Shown: piece by piece, positions 43,808 through 51,649 of the stretch
Position numbering within the stretch: the stretch's first letter is position 1
How the letters are laid out: each line of letters starts with the position of its first letter
Origin: Bacillota bacterium
GTDB lineage: Bacteria > Bacillota > Clostridia > Lachnospirales > Lachnospiraceae
Direction: 5' to 3'
Assembly (NCBI GenBank): GCA_023395555.1
Contig: JAEWYQ010000070.1
Location: 62,001 to 126,000, forward strand
Length of the DNA: 64,000 nucleotides
Made by a program: the position numbers and the translations under genes
The notes under the pieces: model-generated
Seen by the model: only the letters and a program-made list of their open reading frames with translations
Databases searched by the model: none
What the model was told of the DNA's origin: nothing

Positions 43808-45022
43808 TCAAATTTCTCCTATGCCGGCTCTCTTTAGCTTGTCAAGAGAGCTTAATTCATTTTTTTGTACCAGGCCTCCTGTTACTCTTCCCCTGACCTC
43901 TCCGGTTTCTATAAATTCGTAGATGGGATTCAGCAGGATCTCACCGTTCGGGCATCCTAAGACCTCCGTAATCTCCAGCAATCTCCGGGAGCGGTCTCGC
44001 AGCCTTCCCAGGTGAACAATAATATCAATCGCTGAAGCAATCTGCTTGCGAACTGCCAGCAGGGGAATCTCTGTGCCCATCAGCACCAGGGTTTCCAGCC
44101 GGCTCAGCATATCTGCCGGCGAGTTGGCGTGTCCCGTGGACAGGGAGCCGTCATGTCCCGTGTTCAAAGCCTGGAGCATATCAATTGCCGCCGTATCCCG
44201 CACCTCTCCCACAATAATTCTGTCCGGCCTCATTCGAAGGCTGGCCTTGATTAAGTCCCTGATGGTAATCTCATTGGTACCCTCGGTATTGGAATTGCGC
44301 ACTTCCAGTCTGACCAGATTAGGGATATGACGTATCTGGAGCTCGGCGGAATCCTCGATTGTTATGATGCGTTCTGATGGGGGAATGTAATTGGACAGGA
44401 TATTGAGAAATGTGGTCTTACCGGAACCGGTGCCACCGCTGATAAAGATATTATAACCGGCAATGACAAGCTGCTTTAAGAAATCGGCTGCCTCTGCGGT
44501 AATGGCTTCCAGCTGGATCAAGCGCTCCATGGTGATGGGCTGGCTCGGAAATTTTCTGATGGTAATAATGGGGCCTTCTAATGCCACCGGCGGCAGAACC
44601 ACATTGACACGGGACCCGTCGGCCAGCCGGGCATCTACAATGGGGGATGCTTCATTAATCATCCGGTTTGAATGGGATACCATCTGCTGCACCACATCTT
44701 CCAGCTTTCGCACCGATTCAAACTGACGGCTGCTGGGATGAATTCTCCCGCCAATTTCAATAAAGATGTGATCCGGGCCATTGACCATGATTTCAGTGAT
44801 TGCCGGATCCTCAATCAGTTCCTGAAGGATATCCAGTCTGCGGATTGAGTTAAAGATATCCTTCCGCAATCTCTGCTTCTCCTGGATGCTGATATATTCC
44901 TCCTTACTGTGGTCAATAAGAGTGCGGTCAATGGTCTCCAGTAATTCCTCGTCGCCCACTTCCCGATTCAGATCGATGGACTCGATGACTTGCTGGCGGA
45001 GTCCTTCCCTTGTGTGCCTCAT
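43808..45022 (-). CDS. CpaF/TadA-type secretion ATPase
   Basis: A 404-residue hexameric ATPase that powers pilus assembly. The Walker A is ISGGTGSGKTTFLNIL (near 185), the Asp box RIITIEDSAELQI, the Walker B region RMRPDRIIVGEVRDTAAIDMLQALNTGHDGSLSTGHANS with the His box. The N-terminal helical domain is typical of CpaF. ATG 45022 overlaps the TadZ-like stop by 4 nt (ATGA); the open frame upstream overlaps that gene and is not used. Confidence 0.95.
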   Translation of the reverse strand: MRHTREGLRQQVIESIDLNREVGDEELLETIDRTLIDHSKEEYISIQEKQRLRKDIFNSIRRLDILQELIEDPAITEIMVNGPDHIFIEIGGRIHPSSRQFESVRKLEDVVQQMVSHSNRMINEASPIVDARLADGSRVNVVLPPVALEGPIITIRKFPSQPITMERLIQLEAITAEAADFLKQLVIAGYNIFISGGTGSGKTTFLNILSNYIPPSERIITIEDSAELQIRHIPNLVRLEVRNSNTEGTNEITIRDLIKASLRMRPDRIIVGEVRDTAAIDMLQALNTGHDGSLSTGHANSPADMLSRLETLVLMGTEIPLLAVRKQIASAIDIIVHLGRLRDRSRRLLEITEVLGCPNGEILLNPIYEFIETGEVRGRVTGGLVQKNELSSLDKLKRAGIGEI

Positions 45023-46023
45023 CGGTGTCCTCCGCCTGGCCCAAGCTGTTCTGCCGCCTGCTGCCAGGCGGAGCAGCCGCTCAGCTCCTGCAGGCTGCGA
45101 TACTGTATTTCTTCGTAATCCGGCTTCCTGTAATCCGGCGGCCGGAGAACATATCGGAAGCTGTCCTGACACGGATCGGTACCGATACACTCCAACTGCC
45201 TTCCCCATTCATGGAGACGGCCAGACTCACCGGGACCTGCCGCACTGACATCATTTAATATATAGCTCCGGTCACTCCGCTTCATCAGCTCAATACCGCT
45301 CTCATGATAATATCCAAGATAAAATATCACCGCCTGATATTCCATACTTTTTCGCAGCCCCTCCATCCATCTTTGAATATCATCTCTGCTCAGAGATTGC
45401 AGGTCAAATCCGTGGGAAGCCTCTGTCAGATAGAATATCCCTCCTCCATAGTTAAGAAGCTCTTTCATTTTCAGCATATAATTTGGATTTCCTTTCAAAT
45501 AGTAAATAAATTCGCTCAGCCCCTCCCTTCTCCGTTCCAGAAAAGAAAAATTTACAACGGGCAGCAGCTCCAGCGGGAAAAACAGCACCTTCTTCTGTCT
45601 GGAAAGCTGAAAGGCCATGGACCAGGCAAATAACTTGTCCCAAGCGGATGCTTCCGGTGAAAACACCGTGTAAATTATTGCGGAACGCTCCCCTTCTTCC
45701 CCCAGAGCGTTCTCCTGCCTTTGAAAATATCCTCCCAGAAGCTGATTCATAATACCCTGAGCGGATTGATATTTATAGATACCCTCCTCCCTGCTTTCTG
45801 TCAAACGGCAGCAATACCTTACCTTTTCCTGCAGGCCCTCACTAAGGGCCTCCTGCGAACCAAGAAGCAAAATCTCAATTCGGTTGGACAGCAGATACTC
45901 CTCCAGCTTCTCCTTCTTTGTGAACACCCTAAGATCATGACCAAACTCTTTTTTATGATTGAAATATTCCAGGAATCTGCCTGCATAGACGGAATCCGAA
46001 TCAAAGAGCGCAATCTTTATCAA
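45019..46023 (-). CDS. TadZ/CpaE-like protein lacking a Walker A
   Basis: About 334 residues from TTG 46023. The N-terminal receiver-like domain (KIALFDSDSVYAGRFLEYFNH) resembles the atypical receiver of TadZ/CpaE proteins; the C-terminal half should be the ParA/MinD-like domain, but the usual deviant Walker A is replaced by IIYTVFSPEASAWDKLFAWSMAFQLS. TadZ localises the Tad machinery. The frame is open further to 46263, yet a perfect promoter overlaps that upstream ATG, so the first 80 codons are leader. The TTG lies after AGGAAAGG at slightly long spacing; GTG 46038 is an alternative. The assignment rests mainly on position and the N-terminal fold. Confidence 0.7.
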   Translation of the reverse strand: MIKIALFDSDSVYAGRFLEYFNHKKEFGHDLRVFTKKEKLEEYLLSNRIEILLLGSQEALSEGLQEKVRYCCRLTESREEGIYKYQSAQGIMNQLLGGYFQRQENALGEEGERSAIIYTVFSPEASAWDKLFAWSMAFQLSRQKKVLFFPLELLPVVNFSFLERRREGLSEFIYYLKGNPNYMLKMKELLNYGGGIFYLTEASHGFDLQSLSRDDIQRWMEGLRKSMEYQAVIFYLGYYHESGIELMKRSDRSYILNDVSAAGPGESGRLHEWGRQLECIGTDPCQDSFRYVLRPPDYRKPDYEEIQYRSLQELSGCSAWQQAAEQLGPGGGHR

Positions 46024-46238
46024 GGCATCTATCGCCACCTTTCCTGCTTTGTTTTGTATAAAAGGAGCCCTGTGTATTGTGGGAAATAATAAGAATTTAA
46101 CTTCTGAAATTACTGAAACTGCTTTGATAATATAAGTTATAAGAATGACTGTATCCAAATCGTGTAGCACGATTACAGGAACACGCATTTTGTTCCTGTA
46201 ATATAAGATTTGTCTTGTAAGGGTCTGACTGTTCTCAC
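46024..46238 (-). promoter_or_regulatory. Structured 5' leader of the Tad operon
   Basis: About 215 nt between the predicted transcription start and the TadZ-like start. It has adjoining perfect hairpins: TTACAGGAACA / TGTTCCTGTAA (46191-46201 with 46173-46183, 7-nt loop) and AATCGTG / CACGATT (46158-46164 with 46168-46174), plus a small CTGT-GAGA-ACAG near the 5' end. It does not match the c-di-GMP or other riboswitch consensus sequences I know. Confidence 0.55.
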
Positions 46239-46244
46239 AGCCCC

Positions 46245-46273
46245 ATATTACAATATGCGGCATTTCCTGTCAA
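46245..46273 (-). promoter_or_regulatory. Consensus promoter of the Tad operon
   Basis: On the minus strand TTGACA (46268-46273), a 17-bp spacer and TAATAT (46245-46250) make a nearly perfect sigma-A promoter. It reads into the Tad operon and overlaps the ATG at 46263, which argues against that start. Confidence 0.8.
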
Positions 46274-46621
46274 CCTTAAAGCCTGCTATCGAAATATTTT
46301 TGTAATAATCATACAAATTTTTCAATATAATCTGCTTTTTTTCACAATCCGCCTCTTATTCTCTTTGAAGTTCTCTGTTGAGAAAAAACTAAATAAATAG
46401 CAAAATATGACAGCAGGGAATGGAGAAATTAGCATGAGTACCCAATCCATGACACACCCTCCTCCTATTATATTTCCAGATAAATTACTAACCTGTTATT
46501 GCCTGATACAATCCCTCTGATTTTTTATCACAGAAAAAAACTCTGCATAAAACACAGAGTTAGATTGTGCTAACTATAAGTTTATCATATCTTTCTGAAA
46601 AAACAACACCCTATCATGGAA
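46274..46621. other. Intergenic region between the Tad operon and bofA-like gene
   Basis: A 348-bp A/T-rich stretch. It contains the terminator of the bofA-like gene (46539-46561) and a possible 28-codon plus-strand frame starting at 46435 after GGAGAAAT, for which there is no other support. No other feature was seen. Confidence 0.5.
46533..46561 (-). terminator. Terminator of the bofA-like gene
   Basis: On the minus strand AACTCTG (46555-46561) pairs with CAGAGTT (46539-46545), followed by TTTTTTT. It lies 61 bases past the bofA-like stop. Confidence 0.8.
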
Positions 46622-46888
46622 TTACCCGTAATAGAAGGACAGCCCATAAAGCAGCAAAAATCCCGGCAGTCCCAGCAGACCGTTGGTCAGCACTGTAATT
46701 CCATTGACCCCCACATTCAGCGAATACCCCTGTATGCTCAGGGCCAGATTCAGCAAGTAGATCCCCGCTGTACCAAAGCAGGCGCGGAGTGCAAAATCCA
46801 CCAGCAGATCCGGTCTCCGCCGGATGATGCAGGCGCCGATAAAGATAACACACGCGAAAATAATCACAATAAATATATAGCCATTCAT
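46622..46888 (-). CDS. BofA-family membrane protein
   Basis: An 88-residue protein with three hydrophobic helices (GYIFIVIIFACVIFIGACII, ACFGTAGIYLLNLALSI, TNGLLGLPGFLLLYGLSFY). Residues NVGVNGITVLTNGLLGLPGFLLLYG match the conserved C-terminus of BofA, which inhibits processing of pro-sigma-K in Bacillus spores. In Clostridia, BofA-like genes are common and sporulation-linked function is not always clear. It is divergent from the yaaL gene; in Bacillus the two lie in the same direction. Confidence 0.88.
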   Translation of the reverse strand: MNGYIFIVIIFACVIFIGACIIRRRPDLLVDFALRACFGTAGIYLLNLALSIQGYSLNVGVNGITVLTNGLLGLPGFLLLYGLSFYYG

Positions 46889-47033
46889 GCCCTTCTGCTC
46901 CTTTTTCTTGTCCCTTAATTGCTTTTCCTAATACATTTATATACATCTTAAACCATTTTATGTTAATTAATAGAATAATAGGCAGCATTTTTGTCCATAC
47001 TATAAGCAAAATATAAATAGGGATGGTGAAGCA

Positions 47034-47255
47034 ATGCCACTATTTAGAAAAAAGAGACGGCCATCAAAAGAGAACCTTTTGCTGCTGAATGAGATTAACC
47101 GGACCAAAATTGCGTTGGAAGCCGCATACTCCAACTTTGAGAATGTCATAGATCCCGACCTGATAGACAGCTGTATCTATGAAATGAACGCAATTCAGAA
47201 CCGATATCATTTCCTGCTGAAACAGGCAAAAGCTACAGAGCAAAGATATTGCTGA
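47034..47255 (+). CDS. yaaL: YaaL-like DUF2508 protein
   Basis: A 73-residue protein with a basic N-terminus (MPLFRKKRRPSKENLLLLNEI) and two helices (KIALEAAYSNFENVIDPDLIDSCIYEMNAIQNRYHFLLKQAK), the pattern of DUF2508/YaaL. In Bacillus yaaL lies between recR and bofA; here it faces bofA. Function is unknown. GGTGAAG precedes the ATG and a terminator follows. Confidence 0.82.
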   Translation: MPLFRKKRRPSKENLLLLNEINRTKIALEAAYSNFENVIDPDLIDSCIYEMNAIQNRYHFLLKQAKATEQRYC

Positions 47256-47289
47256 CTTATAGAGATACCAGTCTGAAGGGAATATTACA

Positions 47290-47348
47290 AAAGGGTATGG
47301 AGGAAGGCGTGGGTTCGCAAAAACCCGGCTTTGCTCCATACCCTTTTG
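47290..47348 (+). terminator. Terminator of the yaaL-like gene
   Basis: AAAGGGTATGGAG (47290-47302) pairs with CTCCATACCCTTT (47334-47346), with an inner GGGTT/AACCC-type stem, followed by TTTTG. It lies 35 bases after the yaaL stop. Confidence 0.8.
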
Positions 47349-47596
47349 CAGCGGCTGGAGCAACCAAGTTTGCCCGACTGGTCAAATGTCTTCTCGCAGA
47401 CAACCGGAGGAACGAACTGGGGCAAGTCACCAAAGACGAAGATCTGCGTGAGCAGCTATACGATCAGTACAACCGCTTTGTCCCCGATACTGAAATTCAG
47501 CGAGAGATTGAAGATTACCACCAGCCGCCCATCCTAAAACCTTTTCTCAAGTACGCAGCGACCGTTTTTCAAATTCTCAAATGCTTACCTCTTTGA
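47349..47596 (+). pseudogene. Possible gene remnant between yaaL and the UvrA-like gene
   Basis: An open stretch of about 80 codons reading TKFARLVKCLLADNRRNELGQ then DLREQLYDQYNRFVPDTEIQ and EDYHQPPILKPFLKYAATVF to a TGA at 47596. The composition is that of a real helical protein, but there is no start codon or ribosome site past the terminator, and I do not recognise the family. It may be the 3' end of a lost gene. Confidence 0.35.
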
Positions 47597-47687
47597 AAAC
47601 TTTTGATTGTCAAACACCACAGGTCATACTATGATATAAGATATCCATACCAATATAAGCCCAAATAAGAAGCATGTGGAGGTTCCT

Positions 47688-50015
47688 GTGAAGAATCATA
47701 TTACGATCAAAAACGCAAGAATACATAATCTCAAGGGCATTGATGTCACTATTCCAAAGCATAAGCTTACGGTGATCACCGGCGTTTCGGGAAGCGGCAA
47801 ATCAAGCCTTGCCTTTGACACCCTCTATGAGGAGGGGAAGCGCCGTTATCTGATGTTTTCCGGCACCCAGTTCATGGTTGACAGCGTATCAAGCTTTGAC
47901 AGCATTACCGGGCTTTCCCCCACCGTAGCCGTGGAACAGCGCATTATCCGACAGTCCAATCCCCGAAGCACCGTGGGCACCCGTATTAAAATCAGCACTC
48001 TTCTGGCGGCTCTGTTTGCAAATTACGGCGTACGGGAGGCAGCCTATGACGATGGTCTTCCTCTGGATATCTCCATGTTTCAGAAGAATTCTCCAAAGGG
48101 AATGTGTGTAAAATGTCTGGGGAACGGCCAGATCTTCAAGGTGGAGGAGAACGCAGTTTTCCCTGACAGCAATCTCATGCTCTGCGAGCTGTTCGGCGGG
48201 GAAGCGAGGCATCTTCAGCATGTCCTCAGGAAATTTCAGCGTGCCTCCGGGATAACGCCGGATACACGCTTAAAGATTCTGACCCAGGAGCAGCTTCTCC
48301 TGTTCAAATACGGCGGAAATAATTTCGACGGCCTTATCCCTTGGCTGATTAATGCTTTTCGCTGGAGCATCGGCAAGCATAACTGGATTTCCCAGCTCAC
48401 CTGTGTAAAACAGGTTCCCTGTCCGAAATGCGGCGGGACAGGCATAGGCGAACAGGCCTCCCACACAACTGTCTGCGGGAAAACCATCACAGAACTGGAA
48501 AGCTTATATATCAGTGACTTACTTGCACTTTTGAAGAGTGACACAAATGCAGGGAATCCGCTGCTGACAGAAATTATTACAAAGCTTTCCTGTATGGTGG
48601 ATGTGGGGCTGCATCATCTGGCCCTGTCCCGGCCCGTTCCCACTCTTTCCGGCGGTGAGATTCAACGGCTGTTTCTGGCCTCGTATCTGATTGCGGAAAT
48701 GGATTCTATTATCTTTGTCTTTGATGAGCCAACCATCGGCCTTCATGAGGTGGAGAAGGAAAATCTGGTCCGCATTATCCGTAATCTTGTCAATGCGGGA
48801 AATACCGTAATTGCAGTCGAGCATGACGAGAATTTCATGCGCGAGGCGGATTATATTGTGGATCTCGGCCCCGATGCAGGTATCCTTGGGGGGATTAAGA
48901 TTTATGAGGGCGGTTATGAAGAATTTCTGCATTGCGAAGAATCCAGGACTTCGCCCTACCTTTTACAGAAAAGCGGTTTTGCCGTCAAGCACAGCTACCG
49001 GATGCCTGACCGGGAGAAGGTTCTGACCCTCTCCAACTGCAATCTGCACAATCTTAAGGATGTTGCCGTAACTATCCCTTTGGGGGTTATGGTGGGGGTT
49101 GCAGGGGTTTCAGGAAGCGGGAAATCAAGCCTGATCTCCGATACCCTTGTCCCCAAGTTAAAAGAGCTATTAAAGGCCAGATGTGTGGCAGAGAAGGATA
49201 CCGAAGAGGTTTCCGATGCCACGCTGACCGGCACCCAGCATATCCGGCACTGTTATGTGATTGACCAGCGCCCCATCGGCAGGAGCAGAACCTCCTGCCC
49301 CGCTACCTACACCGGTATTTTTGACCGTGTCCGTGTCCTTTTCGCCGAAGCCGGACAGTCCAAGCAACAAGCTTGCACCCCTGGACTTTTCTCCGTCAAC
49401 AGCGAGGGCGGCTGCCCCAAATGCAAGGGTGACGGGGTTGTTCATTATCATGTCGGCTTTGGTAATTTTATTGATGTGGACTGTGAGGAGTGCGGGGGAA
49501 GCGGCTATATCCCCGAAGCCATGGAAATTCTTCTGGACGGGAAAAACATTCGTGAGATTCTTGAAATGAGCGTTGATGAAGCGAAGGATTTTTTTGCCGA
49601 AAAGGACAAGAGCATTTTCAGTATGCTGAATATTTTACAGCGTGTGGGAATGGGCTATATCAAGCTTGGACAAGCCACTCCCACTATTTCAGGCGGAGAA
49701 AGCCAGCGCATCAAGCTGGCAAAGGAATTATCCAAGGGTAAAAATGCAAAGGGCGCCTTATATATTCTGGACGAGCCTACCACAGGACTCTCCTTTTATG
49801 ACAGCGAACGGCTTCTAAAACTAATGAACGAGCTGGTTGACCGAGGGAACAGCATCATTGTAACCGAGCATGATCCCTATGTACTATCCAACTGTGACTA
49901 TCTCATCGAGCTGGGCAGGGGCGGCGGCAGCGATGGCGGAAACCTCATTGCCCAGGGTACCCCCTCGGAGCTGAAAAGCAGCCCCGACTCCATCATAGGC
50001 AGGTATTTGAAATGA
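47688..50015 (+). CDS. Short UvrA-like ABC ATPase (UvrA2/DrrC type)
   Basis: A 775-residue soluble tandem ABC protein. Walker A motifs are GVSGSGKSSLAFDTLYEEGKRR (first) and GVAGVSGSGKSSLISDTL (second); the signatures are PVPTLSGGEIQRLFLASYL and ATPTISGGESQRIKLAKEL; Walker B strands are IFVFDEPTIGLHEVEK and LYILDEPTTGLSFYD. Zn-type CVKCLGNG, CPKCGGTG and CEECGGSG are present. At 775 residues it is shorter than UvrA (about 940) and lacks the usual UvrB-binding domain size, like UvrA2/DrrC paralogues linked to DNA-damaging drug tolerance. GTG 47688 has GGAGG at proper spacing. It overlaps the hydrolase gene by 4 nt. Confidence 0.92.
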   Translation: MKNHITIKNARIHNLKGIDVTIPKHKLTVITGVSGSGKSSLAFDTLYEEGKRRYLMFSGTQFMVDSVSSFDSITGLSPTVAVEQRIIRQSNPRSTVGTRIKISTLLAALFANYGVREAAYDDGLPLDISMFQKNSPKGMCVKCLGNGQIFKVEENAVFPDSNLMLCELFGGEARHLQHVLRKFQRASGITPDTRLKILTQEQLLLFKYGGNNFDGLIPWLINAFRWSIGKHNWISQLTCVKQVPCPKCGGTGIGEQASHTTVCGKTITELESLYISDLLALLKSDTNAGNPLLTEIITKLSCMVDVGLHHLALSRPVPTLSGGEIQRLFLASYLIAEMDSIIFVFDEPTIGLHEVEKENLVRIIRNLVNAGNTVIAVEHDENFMREADYIVDLGPDAGILGGIKIYEGGYEEFLHCEESRTSPYLLQKSGFAVKHSYRMPDREKVLTLSNCNLHNLKDVAVTIPLGVMVGVAGVSGSGKSSLISDTLVPKLKELLKARCVAEKDTEEVSDATLTGTQHIRHCYVIDQRPIGRSRTSCPATYTGIFDRVRVLFAEAGQSKQQACTPGLFSVNSEGGCPKCKGDGVVHYHVGFGNFIDVDCEECGGSGYIPEAMEILLDGKNIREILEMSVDEAKDFFAEKDKSIFSMLNILQRVGMGYIKLGQATPTISGGESQRIKLAKELSKGKNAKGALYILDEPTTGLSFYDSERLLKLMNELVDRGNSIIVTEHDPYVLSNCDYLIELGRGGGSDGGNLIAQGTPSELKSSPDSIIGRYLK

Positions 50016-50947
50016 ACAAAGCTGATTTAAACAGTGCAATTGACGATTATATCCGCGGGAAACATTACCGGCAGATCAACAGCCTGCTGCTGTGGCAGGA
50101 TGGGGAAATCCTGGCCAGACGGTATTACAACGGCTTTACCGAGAGCAACAGAAATGTCATTAAATCCGTTGCCAAAAGCATTATGTCCATCTGTGCGGGA
50201 ATCGCTCTTGACCAGGGCTTGATCCAAAGCCTTGATGAACCGATATGCCGGTATCTTCCTCCGTTTAACCAGGGCCGTGATCCCCTTCACCGGGCAATTA
50301 CCCTCCGGCATCTTCTCACCATGTCCTCCGGAATTTATTTTAACGGCGGGGTGCATTATCATTGCCCCATGCTTACACAGATGCGCCGCAGTGATGACTG
50401 GATCTCCCATATCTCGGACTGCGCCGTGACCGACCTGCCCGGAACAAAATATAATTATAAGGAATGGGATGTCCTCCTGCTTGCCGGGCTGTTGAACCGT
50501 GCCTGCGGGGATATGTATGATTTTCTGGATCAGAATTTGTATCAACCCCTGGGAATTGAAAGCAAACGCTGGTATCAAAGTCCCTGCGGCGTGTACTACA
50601 GCGTTGCCGGGGGTGACGAGGGCACTCAAGAAAGCCTTGCTAACCTGACAGCAGCAGACATGCAAAAGATTGGACAGCTGTTTTTAGAAAAAGGGTATTA
50701 CAATGGAAAGCCCATTGTTTCTGAGGAGTATATTGCCCGGGCCGTTGCTCCGTCAAAATGCAATCCCGGCTACGGCTTTCTCTGGTGGCTGGGCGAAGGC
50801 TGGTACGGCTGCCGGGGCTTCGGCGGGCAGAATATTACCGTATTCCCGGAGAAAAATACTATCTTTGTCATGCAGGCGACCCCAACTTCAAGGGGTATGG
50901 GGTATGATGACGTTCTCTGGAAATGCCTCGATTTTATAAAGCGTTAA
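50012..50947 (+). CDS. Beta-lactamase-fold serine hydrolase (class C-like)
   Basis: A 311-residue cytosolic protein without a signal peptide. The active Ser-x-x-Lys is in KSVAKSIMSICAGIAL (near residue 54) and the Tyr of the Tyr-x-Asn-like motif in GTKYNYKEWDVLLLAGLL; RGFGGQNITVFPEKN takes the place of the third motif. This is the pattern of class C-like esterases/peptidases (PF00144). It is translationally coupled to the UvrA-like gene (ATGA), and a terminator follows. Its substrate is unknown; joint operation with the UvrA-like protein could act in detoxification. Confidence 0.88.
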   Translation: MNKADLNSAIDDYIRGKHYRQINSLLLWQDGEILARRYYNGFTESNRNVIKSVAKSIMSICAGIALDQGLIQSLDEPICRYLPPFNQGRDPLHRAITLRHLLTMSSGIYFNGGVHYHCPMLTQMRRSDDWISHISDCAVTDLPGTKYNYKEWDVLLLAGLLNRACGDMYDFLDQNLYQPLGIESKRWYQSPCGVYYSVAGGDEGTQESLANLTAADMQKIGQLFLEKGYYNGKPIVSEEYIARAVAPSKCNPGYGFLWWLGEGWYGCRGFGGQNITVFPEKNTIFVMQATPTSRGMGYDDVLWKCLDFIKR

Positions 50948-50979
50948 GAATTACCCGAATAGATCGAACGAATAGAAGC

Positions 50980-51018
50980 AGGCCTGGAGTTATTATAGCT
51001 GTAACCCCAGGCCTTTTA
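50980..51018 (+). terminator. Terminator of the UvrA-like - hydrolase operon
   Basis: AGGCCTGGAGTTA (50980-50992) pairs with TAACCCCAGGCCT (51002-51014) with one mismatch, followed by TTTATT. It is 33 bases after the hydrolase stop. Confidence 0.85.
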
Positions 51019-51117
51019 TTCGTGTCTTCCAAACACCGCATTTTCCTTTATGCTCTCTTATTTTACAATATTCCTGCCCCCCCCATGGATTCATCCGATC
51101 AAACCAATTTATCAGAT

Positions 51118-51597
51118 TTACGCCATAAATCCCCGGTTCTTATCATTGGGATCCACATAGGTCTCATTGAGATAGCCTTTCCCATAGGTCAGACCCGCAT
51201 AAAGCTGCTGTGTATTGCGCATTACCGGGCCGCTTTGATCCGCCCTGCTTACGCCTTCAAAGCCGACCAGAAGTGTCTTTAATACCTGCTCCGCGCTATC
51301 CAGCGGCTCCGGTTCCTTCCGGACGATTGCCGTAACAATTTCTTTATTCACATACAGATACAGGCTGAGCAGTTCATAGGATATCGCATAGCTGTAATTT
51401 AACGTAGCCTGAAGCTCTGTCACATATTTCCGGGCCAGCTTCAGCTCCTTATCAAAGACCGCCATATCTCCCTGCTCATATGCCTCCCTTGCTTCCTTCA
51501 GCTCTGTCAGAGTCATCTCATAGAGGATCACCGTCAGTTCGCTCCTGGATGCCTGGGTTACCCGTGTGGTAAAGGCTTTTACTGCTTCTTTTTTCAA
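51118..51597 (-). CDS. FliS-family flagellin chaperone
   Basis: A 159-residue helical protein resembling FliS, the cytosolic chaperone that binds the flagellin C-terminus. It opens KKEAVKAFTTRVTQASRSELTVILYEMTLTELKEA and continues with FDKELKLARKYVTELQATLNYSYAISYELLSLYLYVNKEIV, the four-helix FliS core. It has a TTG start at 51597 behind AGGAGG and lies 52 bp after the flagellin gene in the same direction. FliS proteins average 125-135 residues; this one has an extended tail (ADQSGPVMRNTQQLYAGLTYG). Confidence 0.85.
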   Translation of the reverse strand: MKKEAVKAFTTRVTQASRSELTVILYEMTLTELKEAREAYEQGDMAVFDKELKLARKYVTELQATLNYSYAISYELLSLYLYVNKEIVTAIVRKEPEPLDSAEQVLKTLLVGFEGVSRADQSGPVMRNTQQLYAGLTYGKGYLNETYVDPNDKNRGFMA

Positions 51598-51649
51598 ATG
51601 CTGCTACCTCCTGTCACTTCCTCCGCCTCTTCCCGGCAGCAGATATCCC

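Noticed and set aside
46024-46238. c-di-GMP riboswitch in the Tad leader
   Set aside because: Such switches precede some pilus genes, yet the conserved core segments of the two known classes are not present in the leader.
46024-46263. N-terminal extension of the TadZ-like protein from ATG 46263
   Set aside because: A near-perfect promoter (46245-46273) overlaps this ATG, and the 80 extra residues do not resemble a TadZ N-terminus.
46435-46521. 28-codon plus-strand frame with a GGAG site
   Set aside because: Too short and of odd composition; it has no second line of support.
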